From a virus, in the IMG/VR virus record IMGVR_UViG_3300032304_001914, positions 1 to 44,414 of that record: 44,414 nucleotides of DNA. The stretch is one strand, 5' to 3'. The notes beneath the pieces were generated by a model. That model saw only the letters and a program-made list of their open reading frames with translations. It was not told where the DNA came from and did not search any database. Of this stretch, positions 1 through 6,951 are shown one piece after another. The translations under genes and the position numbers were made by a program. The first letter of the stretch is position 1. Each line of letters begins with the position of its first letter.

Positions 1-105
1 AAATTCGTCATCAAATGTCAAATTAACTTGATAAGATTCTTTTTTAATTATGGGTTCAATTGTTTGCCAAACCTTAGTTTGAAACTTTGTTAATTTTTCT
101 TTCAT
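1..105 (-). CDS. Partial CDS, N-terminal 35 codons of an unknown protein
   Basis: The ATG is at 105-103 and the frame stays open to the window edge, so only the first 35 residues are visible. They begin MKEKLTKFQTKVWQ and are charged and probably helical. A host-type promoter (TTTG, 17 nt, TATTTTTG on the minus strand) lies at 132-160, which supports this start. The function cannot be assigned from so short a piece. Confidence 0.6.
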   Translation of the reverse strand, partial: MKEKLTKFQTKVWQTIEPIIKKESYQVNLTFDDEF

Positions 106-131
106 GCTTTCCTACTTTTTCTAAATGTAAA

Positions 132-160
132 CAAAAATAGAAGAAATAATAGAAACCAAA
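132..160 (-). promoter_or_regulatory. Bacteroidetes-type promoter
   Basis: On the minus strand TTTG (160-157) is followed after 17 nt by TATTTTTG (139-132), matching the Bacteroidetes -33/-7 consensus TTTG / TAnnTTTG. It reads toward the partial gene ending at base 1, whose ATG is about 27 nt downstream. Confidence 0.55.
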
Positions 161-201
161 TTCCTGTTATTATTTTATTGAATATATACATAGTTTTATT
201 T

Positions 202-693
202 TTATACCAATTCTAAGTGATTTTCTTCGCAAAACCAATAGGGAACATCACGATTTTTCCAAGAAACAAAAGATTTCTTTGCCCCAATGTAATAGTTCCT
301 ATATGATTGAATAACGTCTTTAACCTTATATTCATCAGGCATTGCTTTGGGTGGTTCTGTGAAACCTTTGTCACAAATATTGACAAAATTTGTTACACAC
401 CACTCAATAACATCCTGGGACTTATGACGTTTTCCATATCTATAAGTATACTCCTTACACAATTCCAATCCAAGTTCACATAGGTATAAATAGTTAGATA
501 ATGATTCTCTAACCCATATTGAACAAGGGTGATTTTTGTGTGATAATTTATAAGGGATATCCAGTTTGGAATTAGTTACGTGGTGGGCGCCACATAATAA
601 TTGTGCTGATTCCAATAATTGTTTGATACAATGTTTATCACAATGATACTTTGCACATTTAACAACATCGTAGTCCAAGAAAAAAATGTTCAT
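202..693 (-). CDS. Conserved phage protein of unknown function
   Basis: 163 residues. The N-terminus MNIFFLDYDVVKCAKYHCDKH and the pattern HxxKQLLESAQLL, followed later by HPCSIWVRES and LELCKEYTYRYGKRHKS, look like a family I associate with tailed phages of aquatic bacteria, always annotated as hypothetical. His, Cys and acidic residues are concentrated in the first third, so a metal or nucleic-acid enzyme is possible, but no catalytic motif is recognised. The gene is monocistronic on the minus strand between the partial first gene and an endonuclease. Confidence 0.8.
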   Translation of the reverse strand: MNIFFLDYDVVKCAKYHCDKHCIKQLLESAQLLCGAHHVTNSKLDIPYKLSHKNHPCSIWVRESLSNYLYLCELGLELCKEYTYRYGKRHKSQDVIEWCVTNFVNICDKGFTEPPKAMPDEYKVKDVIQSYRNYYIGAKKSFVSWKNRDVPYWFCEENHLELV

Positions 694-714
694 AAAATAA
701 CTTTAATTGGTTAA

Positions 715-1683
715 CTAATATTTATATTTTTTAAATTTATTTTCACTCGATTTACTTAAAATAATAACCTCTAGTTTAATTAATTCCTCTATTATTTTTT
801 TTGATACATATGGAGATTCTTTTTCAGTTATCAATTTAAAATTATTACTATATTTTTCATACCCTAACTTAATTTTTAGATTGTTATTTTTATAGTTTAA
901 CAAACTATAAGGTTTAATTTCATATATAAATTGACCATCAGTAAAATCTGGATAGTATATTTTTGATTTACCATCTATTATATAAACAATACCATATAAC
1001 TTATTCTCACAACTCTCAAAATTAACATTTTGATTATTAATTAAAAAAGAAAGTTCTAAAGAACTTCTAAAATGTAATTTTTTATACCAACCAGTCAAAT
1101 GTTTGGTGTTTGATGAATTAGTAATATACTTTACCCTATCAATATTTTTTTGGTAAAAAATGTTTAAAGAATTTGTAATCTTTTCTTTGGTTTCTTGTGA
1201 ATGTTTGATTGTGCCATTTTTTTTCTTAGCAGTTATTATATTTTTTTGCCATTCATTTGTTCTTTTAATCTTCCTTCCTTTTAAAGCTAAACTAATTTTA
1301 TTAGAAATCTCTGAGTTTTTTGAGGGGTTATCTACATTAAATTTTTTTAATGTTGTTTCTTTTCTTTTTTGTTCTTTTAAAACTTGGTTAGTATTTTTGA
1401 TTCTTTTTTTAATTGTATCCTCAGTTTGTTTCTTACCTTTCCAATAACCTTTATTAATTGATTCATTTTTATCTCTACATTCAATTGAACAATTATCTAA
1501 ATATCCTTTATTTAGATTTCTAAATGAAGTTGGGTTTCCACAAATTTTACATTTACCTTCTCCCTCTTTTAACAGAAAAACATCATAATATTCATTAGAA
1601 CTCAATTTATGTTTAGAATTAAAATGTGATGAAAGTGCCTTTAAGTTTTTAAATTCTTTGAAACAAATTTTACAATTTTCCAT
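715..1683 (-). CDS. Free-standing homing endonuclease, PD-(D/E)XK-like, with zinc fingers
   Basis: 322 residues. The N-terminus has a C2H2-like finger (CKICFKEF to HFNSKH) and a second Cys cluster (CKICG to CSIEC). The middle is lysine-rich with NUMOD3-like segments (KGRKIKRT and similar). The C-terminal third has RSSLELSFL, then YYPDF, then YEIKP, the spacing expected of a PD-(D/E)XK nuclease core. The arrangement resembles phage homing endonucleases. A TATTTATA box lies 11 nt before the ATG, as for the HNH genes here. It is not inside a visible intron. The nuclease call is inferred from motifs. Confidence 0.65.
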   Translation of the reverse strand: MENCKICFKEFKNLKALSSHFNSKHKLSSNEYYDVFLLKEGEGKCKICGNPTSFRNLNKGYLDNCSIECRDKNESINKGYWKGKKQTEDTIKKRIKNTNQVLKEQKRKETTLKKFNVDNPSKNSEISNKISLALKGRKIKRTNEWQKNIITAKKKNGTIKHSQETKEKITNSLNIFYQKNIDRVKYITNSSNTKHLTGWYKKLHFRSSLELSFLINNQNVNFESCENKLYGIVYIIDGKSKIYYPDFTDGQFIYEIKPYSLLNYKNNNLKIKLGYEKYSNNFKLITEKESPYVSKKIIEELIKLEVIILSKSSENKFKKYKY

Positions 1684-1694
1684 ATATCTTTATA

Positions 1695-1702
1695 TATAAA
1701 TA
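1695..1702 (-). promoter_or_regulatory. TATTTATA late-type promoter motif
   Basis: Exact TATTTATA on the minus strand, 11 nt before the ATG of the PD-(D/E)XK-like endonuclease. It belongs to the recurrent motif family described in the findings. Confidence 0.55.
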
Positions 1703-1786
1703 TAAGAAAAATAGTTTCTATTCTCAAATTAACTATATGTTTATTAGAAAATGTTCATTTTTATTTATGTTGAATGGTGAAAGGTT

Positions 1787-2404
1787 TTACTTTAGGCAAT
1801 AAGGAATTTCATCAAAATCTTTTTCCCCCTCAAGAGTTTTTAAAGCTTCCAAATAAACTTCTACGGCTTTCAAGTAAAGATTAAAATTTCCGTCCCTCAT
1901 ATTCTTAAGAAGCTCTTTTTTTTCTTGAAGATAAGTAACTGCAAAAGATTTATCATGCTCAACAATAGATGAAAGGTTCTCAATCAAGTCAGCATATTTA
2001 ACTGTTTGACAATAAGCAGGGATTCTACTAAGCCTTTCAATTTCCATAGCTTTTCTTATACCTCTATTGAGTTTAGGATAAGCTTCTTTGGTATAGGTGT
2101 CGGTTAAATGACCAATACCTGAAACAATCATCTCAGTACTTAAATAGGGATAACCAATCTCACTTAATTTTTTTCTTAAAGTTTCAATAGTGCAAGGAGT
2201 ATCTTCCAATAAATCATAACCTAACGATATTTCTATAGCAAATACTTCAGCATTACTAAAAGAATCTGATTTATATTTATTTACTAATTCCGCAACAGCC
2301 AATGGATGAGTCCAATAAGGTTCTCCTGTATATTTTCTCACTTGAGTGCCATGCTGTTCTTTGACAAACTCAAGAAATTTTTCTTGTTGTTCTGTTAATA
2401 TCAT
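1787..2404 (-). CDS. HD-domain protein of the RelA/SpoT hydrolase type, altered HD motif
   Basis: 205 residues with the layout of small (p)ppGpp hydrolases of the MESH1/SAH type. An early HGTQVRKYTGEPYWTHP gives the first His. The usual LLHDxxEDT appears as LGYDLLEDTP near residue 64, and VKYADLIENL near residue 138 gives the second Asp/Asn region. The metal-binding His of the HD pair is Tyr here, so catalysis may be lost or changed. The ATG overlaps the stop of the upstream small gene (ATGA). It could tune host alarmone or be a catalytically dead binder; both are inference. Confidence 0.7.
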   Translation of the reverse strand: MILTEQQEKFLEFVKEQHGTQVRKYTGEPYWTHPLAVAELVNKYKSDSFSNAEVFAIEISLGYDLLEDTPCTIETLRKKLSEIGYPYLSTEMIVSGIGHLTDTYTKEAYPKLNRGIRKAMEIERLSRIPAYCQTVKYADLIENLSSIVEHDKSFAVTYLQEKKELLKNMRDGNFNLYLKAVEVYLEALKTLEGEKDFDEIPYCLK

Positions 2405-2562
2405 AATTCTTTTTTGTTTTTATTTTTACGTGAATATTGTTTTGAACTTTTGTGTACCTTAGTTACTGATACAAACCCATGTGGGTTATTCTCCAAATAC
2501 ACCAATCTAGCACCATTACCAATGGCATTAATTGTAACTTTAAGTTTATTCTTGGTTTTCAT
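2401..2562 (-). CDS. Small basic hypothetical protein
   Basis: 53 residues, beginning MKTKNKLKVTINAIGNG and ending in a Lys/Asn-rich tail. ATG at 2562-2560, stop TGA at 2403-2401 overlapping the ATG of the HD-domain gene by 4 nt, so the two are translationally coupled. The opposite-strand ORF over the same bases looks like a shadow. No domain is recognised; a small beta-rich nucleic-acid binder would fit the composition, but this is a guess. Confidence 0.6.
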   Translation of the reverse strand: MKTKNKLKVTINAIGNGARLVYLENNPHGFVSVTKVHKSSKQYSRKNKNKKEL

Positions 2563-2643
2563 AGTAAAGTGTTTTAATAATCAAATAACACAATGAATTG
2601 ATGATTTGTTCCAAATAAAACCATTTTTAAATATAAAATATAA

Positions 2644-2651
2644 TATTTATT
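2644..2651 (+). promoter_or_regulatory. TATTTATT late-type motif (variant)
   Basis: One-base variant of TATTTATA, 14 nt before the ATG at 2666 of the M23 peptidase. Its position fixes 2666, not an upstream start, as the likely translation start. Confidence 0.45.
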
Positions 2652-2665
2652 ATAAAATTATAAAA

Positions 2666-3310
2666 ATGAAAATCATTATTTCAGAATCACAATATAATAA
2701 AATTATTCAAAGTATACAAGAACAAGAATCATCTCTTGGTAAATTATTAAATTTTTTATCATCAAGTGAAGATGAAGAAGATGAATCTGAAGAAGATACT
2801 ACTGACACTGAAAAAGGGTATGAAGTTGATTCGTTATCTTCATCAGAAAAATTAAGTTCACCTCTTAAAAAATTTAATGTTAATCCAAGTTCAAAATTTG
2901 GGGTTGTTAGACCTGGATTAGATACCCAAAGACCTCATTCTGGGGCTGATTTAAGTGGTGCTCAAGGTGAACCAATTTATGCTCCAGGTGATGGGAAAAT
3001 AAGGATATCAAAGAAAACAGGTGACAATGGAGGTTGCGGAGGGACATTATTTATAAGTCATCCAAGTGGATTAGAAAGTAGATTTTGTCATCTTAGTGAT
3101 ATATTCGTCAAAGAAGGTGATAAGGTCAAAAGAGGTGATAAAGTAGGATTAGTTGGGGGTGCTAAAGGAACTCAAGGTGCTGGATTTTCAACAGGACCAC
3201 ATTTGCATTATACCTTAGCTAAAGGAGCAAGTACTGAACTATTAGACCCAGAAAAATACGTTGAGAAAAAATTCTATGACAAAGATTCTGATAGTTTTTT
3301 AACAGCCTAA
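2666..3310 (+). CDS. Virion-type M23 metallopeptidase with N-terminal leader
   Basis: 214 residues from ATG 2666; the frame extends upstream but only this start gives the shared leader MKIIISESQ. Residues 17-19 are IQE, a possible prohead-protease site. Then comes ESSLGKLLNFL, an identical stretch to the lysozyme at 40209, then a very acidic Asp/Glu/Ser linker. The C-terminal LytM/M23 domain shows HSGADLS (first His and Asp) and GPHLHY (HxH zinc motif). It probably cuts peptide cross-links of host peptidoglycan and is packaged in the virion. Hydrolase family confident; packaging inferred. Confidence 0.85.
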   Translation: MKIIISESQYNKIIQSIQEQESSLGKLLNFLSSSEDEEDESEEDTTDTEKGYEVDSLSSSEKLSSPLKKFNVNPSSKFGVVRPGLDTQRPHSGADLSGAQGEPIYAPGDGKIRISKKTGDNGGCGGTLFISHPSGLESRFCHLSDIFVKEGDKVKRGDKVGLVGGAKGTQGAGFSTGPHLHYTLAKGASTELLDPEKYVEKKFYDKDSDSFLTA

Positions 3311-3314
3311 TAAA

Positions 3315-3563
3315 TCATTTTTTATTACAATCTTTTATCCCATCTTTATAACCTTGCAAATAAATTGAATCAACATTAATTACCTTGTTTGATTTAATCT
3401 CAATTGGTTTTGGGGGTGTTTTTGGGATAATCATAAAACCAGTAATAAACAACATAAACCCAAGAATAAATAAATAAATGCCTCGATTGTCTATAAAAGA
3501 GAAAGAACCAAAAAGGGCAAACAATCCAACAACCATAAAAAGTGAACCAAATAATAAAGCCAT
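3315..3563 (-). CDS. Small membrane protein
   Basis: 82 residues with two hydrophobic segments (about residues 4-22 and 28-46), then a short polar tail ending near YLQGYKDGIKDCNKK. Convergent with the M23 gene, with a 4-nt gap. No family recognised. It could sit in the host inner membrane with the tail in the cytoplasm. Confidence 0.65.
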   Translation of the reverse strand: MALLFGSLFMVVGLFALFGSFSFIDNRGIYLFILGFMLFITGFMIIPKTPPKPIEIKSNKVINVDSIYLQGYKDGIKDCNKK

Positions 3564-3588
3564 AATTTCTTTTTTTTAAAATGTTAGT

Positions 3589-3613
3589 ACCTTAAGGTGG
3601 GAGTCGAACCCAC
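3589..3613 (-). pseudogene. tRNA 3' remnant (T-arm and acceptor half)
   Basis: On the minus strand a perfect T-arm (GTGGG-TTCGACT-CCCAC) is followed by CTTAAGG and a discriminator base, but no D-arm, anticodon arm or matching 5' acceptor strand lies upstream. Instead the 3' end of the HNH gene at 3633 starts 20 nt away. This looks like the stump of a tRNA gene cut by the endonuclease insertion. Confidence 0.5.
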
Positions 3614-3632
3614 ACAAATATTTTAATAAATT

Positions 3633-4313
3633 TTATTCAAAAGTTGTTAACCATTTTCTTATTGTGTTATCACTCACACCATATTTTCTTCCAGTACCTA
3701 AATACCCCAACTCAGTAACTTCACTAAATAATTGATTAAATGGAGGGCGATTTACTTTTCTGTTTTTAATACTCCAACACTTTTCACACATTTTTGACTT
3801 CAAATTAATTTCCTTTCCACAATCACAAGTCTTTTCTACTTTTATTTTTTCAGTTTTAATTTTACTTTTTAATTTATTTGATTTCTTAACATTTGAATAA
3901 TTATGTTCTTGCATATGACAATTAGAACACAAAATCCTCAAGTTATCTAACTTATTATTAAATCTGTTTCCATCAATATGGTGAAGTTCTAATGGTATAG
4001 GTTTTTCCATCCATTCATCCAACTTACAACATTCACATTTTTTTTCCTTTATTCCATCATTAATCAATAAATTTCTCAATTTGGAGGTAACCACAACATC
4101 TTTCTTTATATAATCCAATACATTAGATTTTCTATTTGATGTTTTTTTACCTTTTAGTCCTTGATTACCATTATACGTTATCCCAAGTTTTTTCAAATAT
4201 GAATTTAAAGTTTCAGGTTTACACTCTAAAAATTTACAAATATTTGATTTAGATTCATTATTCTTAATCATAGAAAGGATTATTTCCTTTTTTTCTATTA
4301 TGTCATTTCTCAT
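3633..4313 (-). CDS. HNH homing endonuclease
   Basis: 226 residues. An N-terminal helix-turn-helix-like region (ESKSNICKFLECKPETLNSYLKKLG style) is followed by an HNH domain. The zinc pair CECC is followed by LELHHIDGNRFNN, with the catalytic HH and the final Asn, and then by ILCSNCH. A second Cys cluster (CDCG to CEKCW) and a C-terminal YGVSDNTIRKWL helix-turn-helix follow. The gene abuts a truncated tRNA 3' end and has a TATTTATA box 14 nt before its ATG. It is likely a mobile element within the tRNA region. Confidence 0.85.
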   Translation of the reverse strand: MRNDIIEKKEIILSMIKNNESKSNICKFLECKPETLNSYLKKLGITYNGNQGLKGKKTSNRKSNVLDYIKKDVVVTSKLRNLLINDGIKEKKCECCKLDEWMEKPIPLELHHIDGNRFNNKLDNLRILCSNCHMQEHNYSNVKKSNKLKSKIKTEKIKVEKTCDCGKEINLKSKMCEKCWSIKNRKVNRPPFNQLFSEVTELGYLGTGRKYGVSDNTIRKWLTTFE

Positions 4314-4327
4314 AGTAATATTTATTA

Positions 4328-4335
4328 TATAAATA
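4328..4335 (-). promoter_or_regulatory. TATTTATA late-type promoter motif
   Basis: Exact TATTTATA on the minus strand, 14 nt before the ATG of the HNH gene at 4313. Confidence 0.55.
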
Positions 4336-4380
4336 TCTTATACACTATGAAAAGTATAATAGTAAGTATACTATTTTTTG

Positions 4381-4464
4381 TACCTAAGAAGAGATTCGAA
4401 CTCTTACTCCTTTAAACGGAATTTGGGTCTAAGCCAAACGTGTCTACCATTCCACCACTCAGGC
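4381..4464 (-). tRNA. tRNA-Leu(UAG)
   Basis: Class II cloverleaf: acceptor GCCTGAG/CTTAGGT, Leu-type D-arm, anticodon stem TTTGG/CCAAA with loop CTTAGAC (anticodon UAG), long variable arm and T-arm with TTCGAAT. No encoded CCA; discriminator A. Confidence 0.93.
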
Positions 4465-4470
4465 ATTTTT

Positions 4471-4551
4471 TTAAAGGTTAAATCCAAATTTGATTAGATA
4501 AACCAATCCCAATACAATAAGTCCAAGCATTGTTGTTGAAAACATATACAT
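4471..4551 (-). CDS. Possible small membrane peptide
   Basis: 26 codons from ATG 4551, beginning MYMFSTTMLGLIVLG, one hydrophobic helix. The open frame extends further upstream to the end of the next gene but without an ATG, so a longer form with a rare start is possible. It sits between the tRNA-Leu and the 4599 gene. Weak evidence: only a hydrophobic ORF of the right strand. Confidence 0.35.
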   Translation of the reverse strand: MYMFSTTMLGLIVLGLVYLIKFGFNL

Positions 4552-4598
4552 TGCAAATTCTCTTTGGTCATTTGTTTTACCTTGATTTTCGTTTTCTA

Positions 4599-4862
4599 TT
4601 ATAAAAATTTTTGATAGTCTATAAATTTTTTTTCAATCCACATTTTTCCAGTTACTTCATTATCTTCTTTTTTACTTTTTTCATAAATTTCAGACATTAC
4701 ATATCTTTCATTTTGTAACTCATCCCAAAGATAAGAAATAACTATGTTTAATTTTCTTTTTTCCTCTGTATTTTCTTTAGCTTCTTTAGCAAGTTTTTCA
4801 ACTCTGTCTATAACGTTTTGGAGAGGTGTCTTGTCCATAATGTTAAATATTTTAAAGTTCAT
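4599..4862 (-). CDS. Hypothetical charged helical protein
   Basis: 87 residues, or 79 from the internal ATG at 4838 (MDKTPLQNVIDRVEK). Rich in Lys and Glu and predicted helical by eye. It follows the HNH gene at 4867 by 4 nt. No family recognised. Confidence 0.6.
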   Translation of the reverse strand: MNFKIFNIMDKTPLQNVIDRVEKLAKEAKENTEEKRKLNIVISYLWDELQNERYVMSEIYEKSKKEDNEVTGKMWIEKKFIDYQKFL

Positions 4863-4866
4863 AATT

Positions 4867-5472
4867 TTATAATTTGTTTTTATAGTTCAAAAAATACCTA
4901 TTTTTTCTAGCCGAATTTTTATTTTTTGATTTGTAAGTGTCCAATTGGGAATCACAATTATGACAAATCAGTCTTAAATTATTTCTTGTATTGTTAGCAG
5001 CATTTCCATCAATATGATCTAAAATGAACTTCAATGGTTTACCATTCCAAAAATTATCAATATTACAAATATTACATTTTTCATTTTGGTCTTCAAGAAT
5101 ATATTTCTTAAACCATTTCATATCTGAAATACAATTAGTAAATTCTTGTTGATTGAATAAATAATGATTGTATTTATTTTTTTGTCTATAATCAATACTA
5201 CAACTATGACAACAAAATTTCGGATTACCATATTTTTTTTGAAAAGTAGCTAGACAATTTTTACAAGTAAGTATTTCACAAGTACCTTTATTTATTGGGA
5301 CAAAATCTTTAGGAAACACTTTTCTAACCAATAACTCTATACCAAGTTTTCTTGCTATTTTTTTGATATAAGTGTCACTAACTCCGTACAATTTACCAAT
5401 TTCACGATAACTCTTATTTTGTGTGTGAATTAAGTTTTCTAAATCTTCTTTATTGAATTTGTTTTGTTCCAT
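4867..5472 (-). CDS. HNH homing endonuclease
   Basis: 201 residues. N-terminal helix-turn-helix (KSYREIGKLYGVSDTYIKK), a Cys4 knuckle (CKNC to CCHSC), then HNH: CNIC, ILDHIDGNAANN and LICHNC, giving the DH and Asn residues of the fold. A TATTTATA box lies 13 nt before the ATG. It lies in the tRNA cluster next to tRNA-Arg and so probably marks another invasion of the cluster. The downstream hypothetical gene is nearly contiguous and may be read with it. Confidence 0.85.
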   Translation of the reverse strand: MEQNKFNKEDLENLIHTQNKSYREIGKLYGVSDTYIKKIARKLGIELLVRKVFPKDFVPINKGTCEILTCKNCLATFQKKYGNPKFCCHSCSIDYRQKNKYNHYLFNQQEFTNCISDMKWFKKYILEDQNEKCNICNIDNFWNGKPLKFILDHIDGNAANNTRNNLRLICHNCDSQLDTYKSKNKNSARKNRYFLNYKNKL

Positions 5473-5485
5473 GATAGTATTTTAC

Positions 5486-5493
5486 TATAAATA
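5486..5493 (-). promoter_or_regulatory. TATTTATA late-type promoter motif
   Basis: Exact TATTTATA on the minus strand, 13 nt before the ATG of the HNH gene at 5472. Confidence 0.55.
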
Positions 5494-5538
5494 TAAACAA
5501 ATCAATAATTCAAACCAATAGCTACTATTAAAATTTAG

Positions 5539-5625
5539 TACACCCAGTAGGACTCGAACCTACAATGACCTTTCGGTACCCTTCCGCTTAGAAGGCGGTT
5601 GCTCTTCCAGTTGAGCTATGGGTGC
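5539..5625 (-). tRNA. tRNA-Arg(UCU)
   Basis: Acceptor GCACCCA/TGGGTGT, normal D-arm (AGCTCAACTGGAAGAGC), anticodon loop CTTCTAA giving UCU, T-arm GTAGG-TTCGAGT-CCTAC. The variable region is about 18 nt with a small ACC/GGT stem, unusually long for an Arg tRNA. Confidence 0.85.
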
Positions 5626-5637
5626 AAATATATATTG

Positions 5638-5751
5638 TAGTCAAGATAGGATTTGAACCTATACGACCCTTCACATTTCTGTTGCATCAGTCTTTCTTAT
5701 GGGACAAACGTACACCATCTTACTTAGCGTCTTCCATTCCGCCACTTGACC
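5638..5751 (-). tRNA. tRNA-like gene of 114 nt, anticodon unassigned
   Basis: Perfect 7-bp acceptor (GGTCAAG/CTTGACT), a Leu-like D-arm (TGGCGGAATGGAAGACGC) and a T-arm with TTCAAAT. About 60 nt separate the D-arm and T-arm, where a class II tRNA has about 40, and I cannot fit a 5-bp, 7-nt anticodon arm. It aligns in its D-arm region with the 145-nt element at 14956. It could be an intron-bearing or degenerate tRNA, or a tRNA-mimicking RNA. Confidence 0.55.
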
Positions 5752-5758
5752 ATATTAA

Positions 5759-5847
5759 TTAAAACATCTTGTTCAGGGTAGGTAGGAGCCCGTTACCTTT
5801 AATCTGAACCTCTTTGCCATCATTTTCTTTACGAGTTGATGTTTTAA
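5759..5847. ncRNA. Stem-closed structured element of unknown function
   Basis: Three nested helices: an outer 10-bp stem (5759-5768 with 5838-5847), GTTCAG/CTGAAC (5771-5776 with 5804-5809) and AGGTA/TACCT (5780-5784 with 5794-5798). Tucked between two tRNA-like genes and tRNA-sized, but without a T-loop sequence. The strand is undecided because the helices read on both. A processed spacer, a degenerate tRNA or a small RNA are all possible. Confidence 0.4.
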
Positions 5848-5853
5848 ATGTTG

Positions 5854-5925
5854 TAGTCCTAATAGGATTTGAACCCATATCCCCCTCCGTTAGGATTTGT
5901 GACTTACCAATTTGCCTACAAGACT
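5854..5925 (-). tRNA. tRNA-like gene, anticodon unassigned
   Basis: 72 nt, normal tRNA length. Acceptor AGTCTTG/TAGGACT with wobbles, D-arm with AATTGGTAA loop, T-arm ATGGG-TTCAAAT-CCTAT. The middle segment forms TCC-TAAC-GGA, a 4-nt loop, rather than a regular anticodon arm. Probably a decayed or unconventional tRNA. Confidence 0.5.
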
Positions 5926-5930
5926 TAATT

Positions 5931-6203
5931 TTAAATTAAAGTATCTAATTCCATACAATATCTTATGAATCTTTGTTCACCATCTTCAGTCTTATATTTG
6001 TATTCACCTTCATAAGGTGAATAATAACCTCTGTCATCAAATGGTTCAAAACCGATATACTCAACACTCTCATCAAATATAGGGCCTTCAACACCCATAT
6101 ATTGATTCAAAAGTAATTCAGCTTTTTCAATACTACTTGCAGTTAGAATAGGAATTCTATCGTTACTATCCAAGATTACATAAATAAGTGTCATAATATT
6201 CAA
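5931..6203 (-). CDS. Hypothetical protein
   Basis: 90 residues, acidic, many Tyr and Asp. Starts MNIMTLIYVILDSNDRIP; a second ATG at residue 4 is possible. An imperfect host-type promoter (TTTGG then AAACTTTG) lies upstream. No recognised domain. Stands alone between tRNA-like genes and a second small gene. Confidence 0.65.
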   Translation of the reverse strand: MNIMTLIYVILDSNDRIPILTASSIEKAELLLNQYMGVEGPIFDESVEYIGFEPFDDRGYYSPYEGEYKYKTEDGEQRFIRYCMELDTLI

Positions 6204-6300
6204 AGTTTTAAAAGTTTTCGGTTTTTCTATTCCAAACCTTAAAGTCAGGTAACATTCTAAGTGTCAACCACTACTTGTGAATTGTTAAGTGTCACAACTA

Positions 6301-6531
6301 TTAGAAATACTTTCTAGATGCCCACCCCTCACTACCAAATGCTGGTGGGGTATTGTTTTCTTCAAGTTTCAAATACATATAACCTTTATAAGCATTTGAT
6401 TCCTGTAAAACCTTTTCTATCATTGCAATTACCCCAAGTTTTTCTCCGAGAGTGTTATTTGGATTAGCCAATTGAAAATTAGCATAATCTTTTATTACCT
6501 GAACTTGGATTGTTTTTTTCTCTTTAGCCAT
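6301..6531 (-). CDS. Hypothetical protein
   Basis: 76 residues, MAKEKKTIQVQVIKDYANF start, ending in SEGWASRKYF. Mixed charge, no hydrophobic segment. A TATCTTTG -7 element lies 30 nt before the ATG (6562-6569), though no clear -33 is seen. No family recognised. Confidence 0.65.
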   Translation of the reverse strand: MAKEKKTIQVQVIKDYANFQLANPNNTLGEKLGVIAMIEKVLQESNAYKGYMYLKLEENNTPPAFGSEGWASRKYF

Positions 6532-6561
6532 TGTGATTATGTGTTTCAGTGATTAATAAGA

Positions 6562-6569
6562 CAAAGATA
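6562..6569 (-). promoter_or_regulatory. Host-type -7 element
   Basis: TATCTTTG on the minus strand matches TAnnTTTG. No good TTTG at -33, so a partial promoter call for the 6301 gene. Confidence 0.35.
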
Positions 6570-6622
6570 GTTGTTCTTCCTGAATTATTCACTTTTTACT
6601 ATGTTTTTTTTTAAAAAATTTT

Positions 6623-6870
6623 GGGGTATCTTCCAAGTTAGCTAGACTTTTTCAATACCCCCTCATCCTGTAGTAGAAGTGGACTAGTGTTTTTTGCCTT
6701 TTGTAGAAAATGCGAGTGACTATCTCGTGTAAACTGCCAATGTCTGGTCTTGGCAACCCTGGTTATAGTGACATATTAACCATAATACGTGGTTGTGTTA
6801 ACATATTAACCAAATACGGCAGTTGAGGGCTAGCTGACCACCCAATCTATCTACATCAATTGGGATTTTT
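6623..6870. ncRNA. Structured intergenic region, possible noncoding RNA with terminator
   Basis: About 250 nt with no ORF. Helices seen: GGGGTAT/ATACCCC (6623-6629 with 6655-6661), TGCCAA/TTGGCA (6735-6740 with 6750-6755), AACTGCC/GGCAGTT spanning the middle, and two copies of ACATATTAACCA each forming a GGTTA-type hairpin with its own upstream half. It ends in CCCAAT/ATTGGG followed by ATTTTT (6841-6870), which would be a terminator for plus-strand transcription. No Rfam-type family recognised. Confidence 0.4.
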
Positions 6871-6872
6871 GG

Positions 6873-6944
6873 AGCTGGTATGAGGAATCGAACCCCATTA
6901 TCTTGATTACAAGTCAAGTGCATCGCCACTTATGCTTTACCAGC
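6873..6944 (-). tRNA. tRNA-Thr(UGU)
   Basis: Acceptor GCTGGTA/TACCAGC, D-arm GCAT/ATGC with AAGTGGCG loop, anticodon stem CTTGA/TCAAG with loop CTTGTAA (UGU), T-loop TTCGATT. Canonical length. Confidence 0.94.
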
Positions 6945-6951
6945 CAATGTA

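Noticed and set aside
2414-2596. Plus-strand 60-codon ORF
   Set aside because: Antisense to the small gene 2401-2562 whose overlap with the HD gene and basic composition look real; no promoter or start signal on the plus strand.
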